Shown here: positions 25,520 to 34,128 of the stretch, in pieces
Numbering within the stretch: the stretch's first letter is position 1
How the letters are laid out: each line of letters begins with the position of its first letter
NCBI GenBank assembly: GCA_900555015.1
Contig: USJL01000003.1
Span: 1 to 64,000, forward strand
Reading direction: 5' to 3'
DNA length: 64,000 nt
Source: an uncultured Oscillospiraceae bacterium
GTDB lineage: Bacteria > Bacillota > Clostridia > Oscillospirales > Acutalibacteraceae
Translations under genes and position numbers: made by a program
Notes under the pieces: generated by a model
Database searches by the model: none
Told to the model about the DNA's origin: nothing
What the model saw: only the letters and a program-made list of their open reading frames with translations

Positions 25520-26986
25520 ATGGAAATTTATGAAATGACAGCCCTTGAGGTTGCTGAAAAAATTAAAAATAAAGAAATTACTGCAATGGATGCTGTGGAA
25601 TCGGTTTCAAAAGCAGTTGAAGAAAAAGATAAAACATATAATTGTTACACTCATTTTAACAAGGAACTTGCACTTGAAAAGGCAGAGGCGGCTCAAAATT
25701 TGATTAACAGCGGCAAAGCAACTTCTGTTCTTGCAGGTGTTCCGGTTGCTGTTAAGGATAATATTTGTACAAAAGGTGATATAACTTCTTGTGCATCTAA
25801 AATTCTTTATAATTTTAAACCGCCTTATGATGCAACCGTTATTAAAAAAATGGAAGCGTCGGGTATAGTTCCCTGCGGTAAAGTAAATATGGATGAGTTT
25901 GCAATGGGCTCTACAACAGAAACTTCATTTTACGGCGAAACAAAGAATCCTTGGGATGTTACAAGAGTTCCCGGCGGTTCTTCAGGCGGTGCCGCTGCTT
26001 CTGTTGCCGCAGATGAAAGCGTTATCGCTCTTGGTTCTGATACGGGCGGTTCTATTCGTCAGCCATGCTCATTTTGCGGCGTAACAGGCTTAAAGCCAAC
26101 CTACGGCGCTGTTTCAAGGTATGGGCTTATTGCTTATGCTTCATCACTTGACCAAATCGGTCCTATCGGTAAAAATGCTCTTGATGTTGCCGCAATGTTT
26201 TCTGTTATAAGCGGTAAAGATGAAAAAGACGGCACATCTATGGACGGCACGCCTTTTACTCTTGACGATATTAAAAATACAACCGATTTAAAAGGCAAAA
26301 AAATCGGTATTCCGTCCGATTATTTCGGCGAGGGTATTAACAGCGAGGTTGCAAACAGTGTAATGCAGGCAGCACAGACTCTTAAATCCTTGGGTGCTGA
26401 AATCGAAGAATTTGATATGTCCGTTGTTAAATATGCAATTCCCACTTACTATATTATTGCCTGTGCAGAGGCTTGCTCAAACCTTTCAAGGTTTGACGGT
26501 ATTAAGTACGGTTATAAATCATCTGATGCGGCTAACCTTAGAGATGTTTATTTTAAATCCCGTTCGGAAGGCTTCGGCATGGAAGTTAAAAAGCGTATTA
26601 TGCTTGGTAACTTTGTTCTTTCAAGCGGTTATTTTGATGCTTATTACAAAAAAGCGCTTCAGGTTAAAGGGTTAATTGTTCAGGCATTTAACAAGGCTTT
26701 TGAAAAATATGATTTTCTTTTGGGTCCTGTTGCTCCTACAACGGCACTTAAAATGGGCGAGGGATTAAGCGATCCGCTTGCTATGTATTTGGGTGATATT
26801 TATACTGTTATGATAAATATTGCAGGTTTGCCGTCATTGGCACTTCCTTGCGGATTTGACAGCAATAATATGCCTGTAGGTATGCAGCTTATCGGTAAGC
26901 CGTTTGACGAAAAAACTATTTTGGGTGCAGGTAATGCATATCAAAATATTACAGATTGGCATACTAAAAAGCCAAATCTTGTTTAA
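25520..26986 (+). CDS. gatA: Asp-tRNA(Asn)/Glu-tRNA(Gln) amidotransferase subunit A
   Basis: The 488-residue amidase-signature protein has the full Ser-cisSer-Lys triad at Lys79 (VAVKDN), Ser154 (GGSSGG) and Ser178 (GSDTGGSIRQP), the same numbering known for Gram-positive GatA. It frees ammonia from glutamine and passes it through a channel to GatB. AGGGG at 25507-25511 is the ribosome site; the start is 11 bases after gatC. Confidence 0.97.
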   Translation: MEIYEMTALEVAEKIKNKEITAMDAVESVSKAVEEKDKTYNCYTHFNKELALEKAEAAQNLINSGKATSVLAGVPVAVKDNICTKGDITSCASKILYNFKPPYDATVIKKMEASGIVPCGKVNMDEFAMGSTTETSFYGETKNPWDVTRVPGGSSGGAAASVAADESVIALGSDTGGSIRQPCSFCGVTGLKPTYGAVSRYGLIAYASSLDQIGPIGKNALDVAAMFSVISGKDEKDGTSMDGTPFTLDDIKNTTDLKGKKIGIPSDYFGEGINSEVANSVMQAAQTLKSLGAEIEEFDMSVVKYAIPTYYIIACAEACSNLSRFDGIKYGYKSSDAANLRDVYFKSRSEGFGMEVKKRIMLGNFVLSSGYFDAYYKKALQVKGLIVQAFNKAFEKYDFLLGPVAPTTALKMGEGLSDPLAMYLGDIYTVMINIAGLPSLALPCGFDSNNMPVGMQLIGKPFDEKTILGAGNAYQNITDWHTKKPNLV

Positions 26987-26998
26987 GGAGGAGTAAAA

Positions 26999-28432
26999 AT
27001 GGAATACAGCACAGTTTGCGGACTTGAAGTTCATACAGAGCTTGCCACAAAAACTAAAATATTTTGCTCCTGTTCAACAGAATTTGGCGGTGAGCCAAAC
27101 ACTCACGTTTGTGAAATTTGTTCAGGTATGCCGGGAACCCTTCCTGTTTTAAATGAAAAAGTGCTTGAATTTGCAGTAAAAACAGGCATTGCCACTAATT
27201 GCGAAATTACAATGTACAATAAGTTTGACAGAAAGAATTATTTTTATCCCGATTTGCCTAAAGCTTATCAAATAAGCCAGCTTTATTTGCCGATTTGCAG
27301 AAACGGTTATATTGAAATTAACGACAGTATTAACGGCGGTAAAAAGAAAGTAAGAATTCATGAAATTCATATGGAAGAAGATGCAGGAAAGCTTGTTCAT
27401 GACGAATGGTCAGACTGCACGCTTGTAAACTATAACCGTTGCGGCGTTCCTCTTTTGGAAATCGTTTCTGAACCGGACATTGCTTCTGCGGATGAGGCTG
27501 TTGAGTATGTTGAAAAGTTAAGAGAAATTCTTCAGTTCTGCGGCGTTTCAGACTGTAAAATGCAAGAGGGTTCACTTCGTGCAGATGTTAATGTTTCCGT
27601 TATGGAAAAAGGCAGCAAAGAATTCGGCACAAGAACAGAAATGAAAAATATTAACTCGTTTAAAGCTATTCATAATGCTATTGAAACCGAGGCACAGCGT
27701 CAAATTGAACTTATTGAAGACGGTGAAAAGGTTGTTCAGGAAACTCGCCGTTGGGATGATTCAAAAGGTTATTCTTACGCAATGAGAAGCAAGGAAGACG
27801 CACAGGATTATAAATATTTTCCGGACCCGGATATTCCGCCTATTCAACTTACAGATGAATTTGTTAATAATATTCGTGAAACTTTGCCGGAGCTTCCTCA
27901 GGCTAAGAAAGAGCGTTATATGACGGAATTCGGTCTTTCTGAATATGATACATCAATGATTTGTTCTTCCGTTTCTTATGTTAAACTTTTTGAAAGAACG
28001 GTTGAAATTACTAAAAATCCTAAAGACAGTGCCAATTGGATAATGGGTGAGCTTATGAAAATGCTTAATGACACGCAAACGCTTCCTGAAAATATGGCGT
28101 TTGACGCAGATTCATTAGGTGAAATAATTAATATGTTAAACGGCAATAAAATCAGCCGTGATTCTGCTAAAAAGGTGTTTAAGGCTGTGTTTACAGATAA
28201 TGTTAATCCGGCAGAATACGTTAAGGCAAATAATATGGAAATGGTTTCCGACACAGGTGCCATTAAGCCGATTATTGAAGATGTTATTGCAAATAATCAA
28301 AAGGCTGTTGATGAGTATAAAGGCGGCAAGGAAGCGTCCTTTAATTATCTTATCGGTCAGTCAATGCGTGCATTAAAGGGTAAAGCCCCTGCAAGCGAGG
28401 TTACTAAAATTTTAAAAGAATTATTAGGCTGA
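26999..28432 (+). CDS. gatB: Asp-tRNA(Asn)/Glu-tRNA(Gln) amidotransferase subunit B
   Basis: The 477-residue protein is GatB: GLEVHTELATKTKIFCSC at the start with zinc-site cysteines (CSC and CEIC), EDAGKLVHD, GVPLLEIVSEPD and a C-terminal helical tail of the YqeY type ending EVTKILKELL. It binds the mischarged tRNA, activates the carboxyl with ATP and adds ammonia delivered by GatA. AAGGAGGAG lies just before the ATG. A strong terminator ends the operon. Confidence 0.97.
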   Translation: MEYSTVCGLEVHTELATKTKIFCSCSTEFGGEPNTHVCEICSGMPGTLPVLNEKVLEFAVKTGIATNCEITMYNKFDRKNYFYPDLPKAYQISQLYLPICRNGYIEINDSINGGKKKVRIHEIHMEEDAGKLVHDEWSDCTLVNYNRCGVPLLEIVSEPDIASADEAVEYVEKLREILQFCGVSDCKMQEGSLRADVNVSVMEKGSKEFGTRTEMKNINSFKAIHNAIETEAQRQIELIEDGEKVVQETRRWDDSKGYSYAMRSKEDAQDYKYFPDPDIPPIQLTDEFVNNIRETLPELPQAKKERYMTEFGLSEYDTSMICSSVSYVKLFERTVEITKNPKDSANWIMGELMKMLNDTQTLPENMAFDADSLGEIINMLNGNKISRDSAKKVFKAVFTDNVNPAEYVKANNMEMVSDTGAIKPIIEDVIANNQKAVDEYKGGKEASFNYLIGQSMRALKGKAPASEVTKILKELLG

Positions 28433-28442
28433 TAAAAAAACG

Positions 28443-28473
28443 GCGGTTGCTATATAGCAACCGCTGTTTTTTT
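28443..28473. terminator. bidirectional terminator between gatB and the XRE gene
   Basis: Long perfect palindrome GCGGTTGCTAT / ATAGCAACCGC at 28443-28464 with T7 on the plus side and A7 before it (T7 on the minus strand). Confidence 0.88.
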
Positions 28474-28675
28474 AATCATCTGTTATTTTCAAAAGTTCGT
28501 TTGGCGTGCATTCTAAAAGCCTGCACATTGTTTCAATGTTTTCATATTTTATTGATTTGGTTTCATTATTTATCATTTTATTAAAATTTTGATAGCTCAT
28601 ATCAAGCTGCTTGTATAACCAATACTTTGTTTTGCCTTGCTTTTTAAGTAATTCAAGTGCGTTTAATTTTATCAT
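28472..28675 (-). CDS. XRE-family helix-turn-helix regulator (small)
   Basis: The 67-residue protein is almost only a Cro/C1-type HTH: KTKYWLYKQLDMSYQNFNKMI spans the recognition helices and CRLLECTPNELLKI closes the fold. It resembles the YozG/HTH_26 group of very small DNA-binding proteins. It is divergent from the ABC exporter genes, and two identical palindromic repeats lie in the gap, one 12 bases before this gene and one over the exporter -10 box, so it probably represses the exporter and itself. GAGG at 28683-28686 (minus strand) is the ribosome site. Confidence 0.85.
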   Translation of the reverse strand: MIKLNALELLKKQGKTKYWLYKQLDMSYQNFNKMINNETKSIKYENIETMCRLLECTPNELLKITDD

Positions 28676-28686
28676 TATGTTACCTC

Positions 28687-28701
28687 TGCATTATATAATG
28701 T
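28687..28701. promoter_or_regulatory. operator-like repeat, copy 1
   Basis: TGCATTATATAATGT, containing the perfect palindrome CATTATATAATG, immediately upstream of the XRE gene. An identical 15-base copy lies 60 bases away at 28747. Confidence 0.65.
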
Positions 28702-28730
28702 TACAGTTAGATAATAATGCATATGTTTTG

Positions 28731-28759
28731 TTGACATATAGATTATTGCATTATATAAT
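28731..28759 (+). promoter_or_regulatory. consensus promoter of the ABC exporter, overlapped by an operator
   Basis: TTGACA at 28731-28736, 17-base spacer, TATAAT at 28754-28759. The -10 box is part of repeat copy 2, so a protein bound there would block RNA polymerase. Confidence 0.8.
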
Positions 28760-28761
28760 GT
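28747..28761. promoter_or_regulatory. operator-like repeat, copy 2
   Basis: Identical 15-base copy of the repeat at 28687, centred on the exporter -10 element. Likely binding site of the divergent XRE protein (inference). Confidence 0.65.
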
Positions 28762-28793
28762 AAACATTAGGTTATATATTATGATACAAATTG

Positions 28794-28822
28794 TTGACTT
28801 TGTTAAAATTTATGTTTATTAT
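28794..28822 (+). promoter_or_regulatory. possible second promoter of the ABC exporter
   Basis: TTGACT at 28794-28799, 17-base spacer, TATTAT at 28817-28822, downstream of both repeats and hence possibly independent of them. Confidence 0.45.
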
Positions 28823-28825
28823 GAA

Positions 28826-28855
28826 AATAAGGCAACTGCGGCTGCTTGCCTTATT
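28826..28855 (+). promoter_or_regulatory. leader hairpin before the ABC exporter
   Basis: Perfect ten-base stem AATAAGGCAA / TTGCCTTATT with a ten-base loop, ending eight bases before the AAGGAGG ribosome site. No T run, so it is not a terminator; it may affect stability or translation. Confidence 0.45.
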
Positions 28856-28877
28856 ACTTGCTTAAGGAGGAAAATAT

Positions 28878-30311
28878 ATGCAAGCAAAAAGCAACAGCAG
28901 TTTTAAAAACAATTTTTCTTATATGTTGAAAAATTGGCTTAAATGGGATAAAAAAAGTCCTTTTTATTTTATTGTTCGTGTTCCTGCCCTCGTAATTCAG
29001 CCTATCATTACAGCTTATATCCCCAAAGCTATGATAGATTGTATTAATGCAGGCGTGTCTGAAAAACGGTTGATTTTAATTGTGGGCTTATTAAGTTTGG
29101 TGCTTACTTTAACTATTTGGTTAGACCCTTTTATGTCGGAATTGGTGCGTGGCGGTGACAGAATTGTGCGTATGCGATATGCCGTTGCCGCATTTAATAA
29201 AAATTTAAATACCGATTATGTTAATATTGAAAATCTTGAAAACAGGGAAAAACAAAAGCGTGCGGAAATGTTTTATAACGGCAGATGGTCTGCCGGTTCG
29301 GATTTTGTAAATCTTTGCAATGATTTTTGTATTGCAATTTTAGGTGTTATTACATCGGCTTTTTTGATTTATAAAATTAATATTTTAATGATTTTATTAA
29401 TTCTTGCTACCTGCATTATTCAATTCTTTGCACTGAGATACATAATAAAGCTTCAAAAGAAAAATCTTGACGGGCGTTCAAAAATTTATCAAAAGTTTGA
29501 TTATTTTTATATGCTGAGTAAAGATGGTGAAAGTGCCAAGGATGTTAGATTTTACGGTTTTAAAGATTATTTTGTTAAGTGTCTTGCCGATTTGCTTTTA
29601 AAACTTGAAAAAACAGCGTCAAAGTATCTTCATCAATCGGTTGCGTATAACGGAATAACCGCTTTAATGAATTTAATTCGTTTGTCGGTAGCGTATGCCT
29701 ATCTTGTTTATCTTGTTGTAAAAAATCAATTATCCGTGTCTGATTTTGTTTTTTACTTTGGCATTATTACAGGCTTTTCAAATTGGGTTGTTAATCTTGT
29801 TTTTTCATCAAATCAGCTTAAAAGATGTTCTATGGAATGTCAGGCTTACAGAGATTATATTGAAACGCCTGATTATGACGATGCGGGCGATTCTTTAAAT
29901 TCCTCTTGTGTGGAAACGTTGGAATTTAAAAATGTTTCCTTTAAATATCCTAATGCAGAGGATTATACTTTAAAAAATATAAATTTAAAATTTACAAAAG
30001 GTGAAAATGTTGCCGTAGTAGGCGAAAACGGCGCCGGCAAAACAACGCTTATTAAGCTCGTTTGCGGTTTGTATAAGCCTTCAAAGGGCAGTGTATTATT
30101 AAATGATCGTGATGTTTCAAATATTTCTAAATCAAGTTATTTTGATTTGTTTGGAACTGTTTTTCAGGATTTTTACTTTTTACCTATGACGGTGGCTCAA
30201 AATGTATGTGCTTGTAATGATTACGACGAAAACAGGCTTTTTGCGGCTTTAAAAAAGCCGGAATATATGAAAAAATTATGGCTTTACCTGATAAGGAAAG
30301 GTCTTTTATAG
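28878..30311 (+). CDS. ABC exporter half-transporter, N-terminal fragment (frameshifted gene)
   Basis: These 477 residues hold the six-helix membrane domain and the first part of the nucleotide-binding domain with Walker A GENGAGKTT and the Q-loop FGTVFQDF. Six A at 30251-30256 break the frame: with seven A the protein would run on as KKAGIYEKIMALPDKERSFID into the next frame, which holds the signature motif and Walker B. As written it ends after KGLL and lacks the ABC signature, so it could not hydrolyse ATP alone. AAGGAGG sets the start. Its partner is the intact half-transporter at 30672. Confidence 0.82.
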   Translation: MQAKSNSSFKNNFSYMLKNWLKWDKKSPFYFIVRVPALVIQPIITAYIPKAMIDCINAGVSEKRLILIVGLLSLVLTLTIWLDPFMSELVRGGDRIVRMRYAVAAFNKNLNTDYVNIENLENREKQKRAEMFYNGRWSAGSDFVNLCNDFCIAILGVITSAFLIYKINILMILLILATCIIQFFALRYIIKLQKKNLDGRSKIYQKFDYFYMLSKDGESAKDVRFYGFKDYFVKCLADLLLKLEKTASKYLHQSVAYNGITALMNLIRLSVAYAYLVYLVVKNQLSVSDFVFYFGIITGFSNWVVNLVFSSNQLKRCSMECQAYRDYIETPDYDDAGDSLNSSCVETLEFKNVSFKYPNAEDYTLKNINLKFTKGENVAVVGENGAGKTTLIKLVCGLYKPSKGSVLLNDRDVSNISKSSYFDLFGTVFQDFYFLPMTVAQNVCACNDYDENRLFAALKKPEYMKKLWLYLIRKGLL

Positions 30312-30637
30312 ATAAAGAAGTATATAAAAACGCCGTTGATTTTTCAGGCGGCGAAAAGCAAAAGCTTCTTCTTGCAAAAGCAATTTATAAAGATGCTCCT
30401 ATTCTTATTCTTGATGAACCTACTGCGGCGTTGGACCCTATTGCCGAAAATGAGCTGTATTTAAAATACAGTGAATTAACACGTGGCAAACTTTCTTTTT
30501 TCATTTCTCACAGACTTTCATCAACCCGCTTTTGCGACAGAATTTTGTTTGTTAAAAACGGCAAAATTGTTGAACAGGGTACGCATAACGAGTTAATGGC
30601 TTTAAAGGGTTATTATTATAAAATGTATCAGATTTAA
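30278..30637 (+). CDS. ABC exporter half-transporter, C-terminal ATPase fragment (same gene)
   Basis: This 119-residue frame is the end of the ATPase domain: FSGGEKQKLLLAKAI (ABC signature), ILILDEPTAALDP (Walker B with catalytic Glu) and FISHRLSS (switch His). It overlaps the first fragment and begins inside the domain without a ribosome site, so it is the rest of the same gene after a one-base loss, not a separate ATPase. Together the two parts make about 586 residues, the normal size for this exporter type. Confidence 0.8.
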   Translation: MALPDKERSFIDKEVYKNAVDFSGGEKQKLLLAKAIYKDAPILILDEPTAALDPIAENELYLKYSELTRGKLSFFISHRLSSTRFCDRILFVKNGKIVEQGTHNELMALKGYYYKMYQI

Positions 30638-30671
30638 AGCTATTATTATAAAGAACAGGGGGTTGCGATTT

Positions 30672-32492
30672 ATGAGTAAATTAAAAACTGTTTTTAAAAT
30701 GTACCGTGAAATAGCAATCCTTGATAAACATGCCATTCCTGCACTTATTTTTTGCACTGTTTCAAATTCCGTGTTGCCGTTTTTTAATATTTATTTTACG
30801 GCAAAAATAATTACATTGCTTTCCGGCGGCGGCAATTTAAAAAGCTTGATTATTAATATTATTTTGGCGTTAATTTTTAACTTCGTGTTTTCTTTTTTAA
30901 GCGGATATTTAAGTGAAGTAACAAATATGTCCCGTTCAATGCTTTTTGCCAGGGAAGATAATAAAATGGCACGTGTTCTTTATAATACGGATTATGAAAA
31001 GTTGTCTGACTCTAATTTCAGAGAAGTTATACACAAACATGAGGAAGCAGGCGCCAGCCGCTGGGCAAGATTTTCGTATTTTATGTGGACCACATCTGTT
31101 TTTGTTACAGGTGTTTTAACGCTGATTATATCTGTTGTAATGATTATTCCGTTACTAAAAATAGGATTTACAAAAACAGGTAATTCGTTTTTTGAAAATC
31201 CGCTGTTTTTAATAACTCTTATTGCCGTAATTGCAGTTATGGCTGTTGTTATGCTTTTAATTGCAATTAAAATGAATAAGTCATACCTTGCCGAAAATGA
31301 AGCTTATGCCGAATTAGACAGGCTGTTTTATGCGTTCATTAATATATTTGGTGATTATAAAACAGGAAAAGAAATACGAATTTATAAAGAGCAAGATTTA
31401 ATATCTCACATCGTTACAAACAGAATATTAACAGACGGTGAAAAAACATTAAAGCAAATTTCAATGCGTACTGCAAAAACAAGCTCTGTAGTTGCCGTTA
31501 TGGGTGCTGCCGTTGCTTTTGGCGTTTATGTTTTTATCGGTGTAAAAGGCAATTTGGGTTTGTTTGATATAGGTTCCCTTGTTATGTATTGCGGCGCTTT
31601 TATGCAAATTATAAACGGTGTAATGCAAATTGCCAATACACTGGGTAAACTTGCAGAAATTTTACCGCTGGCAAATGTGTATTTTGAAATTGTTGAAACA
31701 AAAGACGATAAATATTACGGCAGTGTATCATTAAATCCATCCGATAATTTTGATATAGAATTTAAAAATGTTTCGTTTAAATATCCCGGTGCGGATGACT
31801 ATGCTTTAAACAATGTTAATTTAAAAATAGATAACGGAAAGCATATTGCCGTGGTAGGCAGAAACGGAAGCGGAAAAACAACGTTTATTAAATTAATGTG
31901 CCGCCTTTACGATGTTACCGACGGAGAAATTTTAATAAACGGAGTTAATATTAAAGAGTATACAAAAGAAAGTATCGTTAATTTTTATTCCGTTGTTTTT
32001 CAAGATTTTAAGTTGTTTTCAATTTTACTTAAAGATAATGTTTGCGGCGCAGTGCCTTTTGATAAAAATAAATTTAAAAAATGCCTTGATGAGGCAAATG
32101 TGCTTGAACGTGTTGAAAATATGCCTTTTAAAGAACAAACTTGTTTGTATAAGGATACAGACAGTAAGGGAATTGAAATTTCAGGCGGCGAAGCACAAAA
32201 AATTGCACTTGCAAGGGCGCTTTACAAGGATTCTCCCGTGGTTGTGCTTGATGAACCTACGGCAGCATTAGACCCCATTGCCGAAAATGAAATTTATGCC
32301 GGATTTAATTCTTTTGTTAAAAATAAAACGGCAATATATATTTCACATCGGCTTTCAAGTTGTGTTTTTTGTGATGAAATTGTTGTTTTTGATAAAGCAA
32401 AACTTGTGGAATCAGGCACTCATAACGATTTGCTTAAAAGGAACGGTTTGTACAGTGAGCTTTGGAATGCTCAGGCAAAATATTACGTTTAA
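30672..32492 (+). CDS. ABC exporter half-transporter (permease fused to ATPase)
   Basis: The 606-residue protein has a six-helix exporter domain and a full ATPase: Walker A GRNGSGKTT, signature ISGGEAQKIAL, Walker B VVVLDEPTAALDP and YISHRLSS. It is similar to the neighbouring broken half-transporter, and the two should form a heterodimer for drug or peptide export. The ATG 30672 is chosen over the TTG at 30663 because AGGGGG lies nine bases before it. If the first gene is truly broken this half might be left without a partner. The substrate is not known. Confidence 0.9.
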   Translation: MSKLKTVFKMYREIAILDKHAIPALIFCTVSNSVLPFFNIYFTAKIITLLSGGGNLKSLIINIILALIFNFVFSFLSGYLSEVTNMSRSMLFAREDNKMARVLYNTDYEKLSDSNFREVIHKHEEAGASRWARFSYFMWTTSVFVTGVLTLIISVVMIIPLLKIGFTKTGNSFFENPLFLITLIAVIAVMAVVMLLIAIKMNKSYLAENEAYAELDRLFYAFINIFGDYKTGKEIRIYKEQDLISHIVTNRILTDGEKTLKQISMRTAKTSSVVAVMGAAVAFGVYVFIGVKGNLGLFDIGSLVMYCGAFMQIINGVMQIANTLGKLAEILPLANVYFEIVETKDDKYYGSVSLNPSDNFDIEFKNVSFKYPGADDYALNNVNLKIDNGKHIAVVGRNGSGKTTFIKLMCRLYDVTDGEILINGVNIKEYTKESIVNFYSVVFQDFKLFSILLKDNVCGAVPFDKNKFKKCLDEANVLERVENMPFKEQTCLYKDTDSKGIEISGGEAQKIALARALYKDSPVVVLDEPTAALDPIAENEIYAGFNSFVKNKTAIYISHRLSSCVFCDEIVVFDKAKLVESGTHNDLLKRNGLYSELWNAQAKYYV

Positions 32493-32502
32493 TCGGTTTT
32501 TA

Positions 32503-32535
32503 TATGCACTCAATTTGCTTTGGGTGCATTTTTTT
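32503..32535 (+). terminator. intrinsic terminator after the ABC exporter
   Basis: Stem ATGCACTC / GGGTGCAT (32503-32510 with 32522-32529, one mismatch) and a T7 run. Confidence 0.75.
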
Positions 32536-32611
32536 ATTTTTCCATTTTTTGTTTTTTGCTTTTTTCATTTTATTAAAATATTTTGGTAATAATATTTTAG
32601 AGGTGTTATTT

Positions 32612-33613
32612 ATGCACATAAAAGGTAAAACAATTTATTTTGAAAATCCGCCGGTTATTACAGGCAGTGCAGGCGTAGTTGGAAAAAAAGAAGGGGAAGG
32701 ACCTCTTGTTGATGATTTTGATGCTGTTTATCAGGATACCACAATGGGTGAAGATTCTTACGAGCTTGCAGAATCTTCAATGTTTAATAATGCAATGACA
32801 ATGGCGTTAAAAAATGCAAGTGTTTCACCGGAAAATGTTAATTTTGTTCTTGCCGGTGATTTGCTTGACCAAAGCGTGGCAAGTTCTTTCGCTGTTAAAG
32901 ATTTAAATGCCCCGTTCATCGGTTTGTTTGGTGCTTGCTCCACAATGGCTTTGTCATTGGCAGTCGGTTCAATGCTTGTTGAATCGGGGGCAAATTGTGT
33001 GGTTGCAGGTGCGTCAAGCCATTTTTGCACATCAGAAAGGCAGTTCCGTTTTCCTCTTGAATATGGTGGGCAAAGACCGCCTACAGCCCAACGAACCGTT
33101 ACAGGCTGTGGCGCCGCAGTGATTAAAAATCAGGGTGCGGGCGTAAAAATTACGGCAGTTTCTATAGGTACCATATGCGACTTGGGCATAACGGACGCAA
33201 ATAATATGGGCGCCGCAATGGCACCTGCCGCAGAAAAAACCATTTATGATTTTTTATGCGATACGCAAACAAAACCTGAAGATTATGATTTGATTTTAAC
33301 CGGCGATTTGGGCTTTACAGGCTCAAATTTGTTATATGAATTGTTGGAAAAGGAGCACAATGTTAATATTCGTTCGGTTCATAATGATTGCGGTTTAATG
33401 ATTTATAATTTGAAAGAGCAGGATGTTAACAGCGGCGGTTCGGGTTGCGGCTGCAGCGGTTCCGTTTTATGTTCTCACATTTTAAAAAATATGAACAGCG
33501 GAAAATTAAATAAAGTTCTTTTTGTTGCCACAGGTGCACTTATGAGTCCTACTTCCAACAAACAGGGCAGTCCTATTTTGGGCATTGCCCACGCAGTAAA
33601 ATTGGAGGCATAA
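32612..33613 (+). CDS. spoVAD: stage V sporulation protein AD
   Basis: The 333-residue protein is SpoVAD: FENPPVITGSAGVVGKKEGEGPL at the start (broken here as ENPPVITGSAG then KKEGEGPL), FGACSTMALSL in the thiolase-like core, PTAQRTVTGCGA and the GGSGCGCSG stretch near the end. It binds dipicolinic acid and is part of the SpoVA channel that loads it into the developing spore and frees it at germination. AGAGGTG at 32600-32606 sets the start. spoVAC and spoVAE, its usual operon partners, are about 29 kb away in this window. Confidence 0.95.
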   Translation: MHIKGKTIYFENPPVITGSAGVVGKKEGEGPLVDDFDAVYQDTTMGEDSYELAESSMFNNAMTMALKNASVSPENVNFVLAGDLLDQSVASSFAVKDLNAPFIGLFGACSTMALSLAVGSMLVESGANCVVAGASSHFCTSERQFRFPLEYGGQRPPTAQRTVTGCGAAVIKNQGAGVKITAVSIGTICDLGITDANNMGAAMAPAAEKTIYDFLCDTQTKPEDYDLILTGDLGFTGSNLLYELLEKEHNVNIRSVHNDCGLMIYNLKEQDVNSGGSGCGCSGSVLCSHILKNMNSGKLNKVLFVATGALMSPTSNKQGSPILGIAHAVKLEA

Positions 33614-33784
33614 ATGTATTTAAAAAACAGTATTAAAACTATTGGTGTTTTTCAAAAAACAGTTAATATTTTGTATGGAATTATAATTTTTTTGCGAGTT
33701 TTGGCTGTTCTGTTTCTTATATTGCAAACAGTGGTTTTAATTTTCGGAAATGAAAACAGTATTAATCTAAAAAAGTTTAAATAA
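33614..33784 (+). CDS. small single-helix membrane protein after spoVAD
   Basis: A 56-residue frame starts directly after the spoVAD stop, with GGAGG at 33604-33608 as ribosome site. It has a basic start (YLKNSIKTIG), one hydrophobic stretch of about 25 residues in the middle and a basic end (NLKKFK). No family is recognised. The tight coupling to spoVAD and the following terminator suggest it is a real, co-expressed small protein, possibly of the spore membrane, but this is inferred only from position. Confidence 0.6.
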   Translation: MYLKNSIKTIGVFQKTVNILYGIIIFLRVLAVLFLILQTVVLIFGNENSINLKKFK

Positions 33785-33804
33785 TAAATGATTTTTGTAA
33801 CACT

Positions 33805-33843
33805 AAAAAGCACTATGAATATTTTTATTCACAGTGCTTTTTT
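33805..33843 (+). terminator. intrinsic terminator after spoVAD unit
   Basis: Long stem AAAAAGCACTATGAAT / ATTCACAGTGCTTTTT (one mismatch) with T run. Confidence 0.85.
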
Positions 33844-33887
33844 ATTTGATTGGTTGTTTTACACATTTCTGTCAATTTAAATATTTA

Positions 33888-33916
33888 TTGACATTCTTTT
33901 CATTAATATATACAAT
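33888..33916 (+). promoter_or_regulatory. consensus promoter of the resident glycan locus
   Basis: TTGACA at 33888-33893, 17-base spacer, TACAAT at 33911-33916. It lies in the AT-rich resident sequence, before the cut aminotransferase gene, and may now drive the imported capsule cluster. Confidence 0.75.
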
Positions 33917-33966
33917 AGTATTAATTATAAACAATAAAATGGATTAGTGTTGTTTTAGGAGAAATA

Positions 33967-33996
33967 ATGAGCGAAAAACGAAATAAGAATCAATAG
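33967..33996 (+). CDS. nine-residue leader peptide or gene remnant
   Basis: AGGAGA at 33957-33962 is followed after four bases by an ATG that opens a nine-codon frame (MSEKRNKNQ) ending in TAG. It lies between the strong promoter and the cut aminotransferase gene. The strong ribosome site suggests that translation starts here. It may be a leader peptide or the first codons left from a lost gene. About 130 AT-rich bases with no visible feature follow. Confidence 0.35.
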   Translation: MSEKRNKNQ

Positions 33997-34128
33997 AATT
34001 TTATTTTGGATTATTAAATTTAATTTTAAAAATGGTATATTCCGAAACTAAAAATGTTTTTTGTTTAATGATTTGATGCTGATTTGTTTATAGAAGTTTT
34101 GACAAATTTTAAAGGAGAAATTAATATT

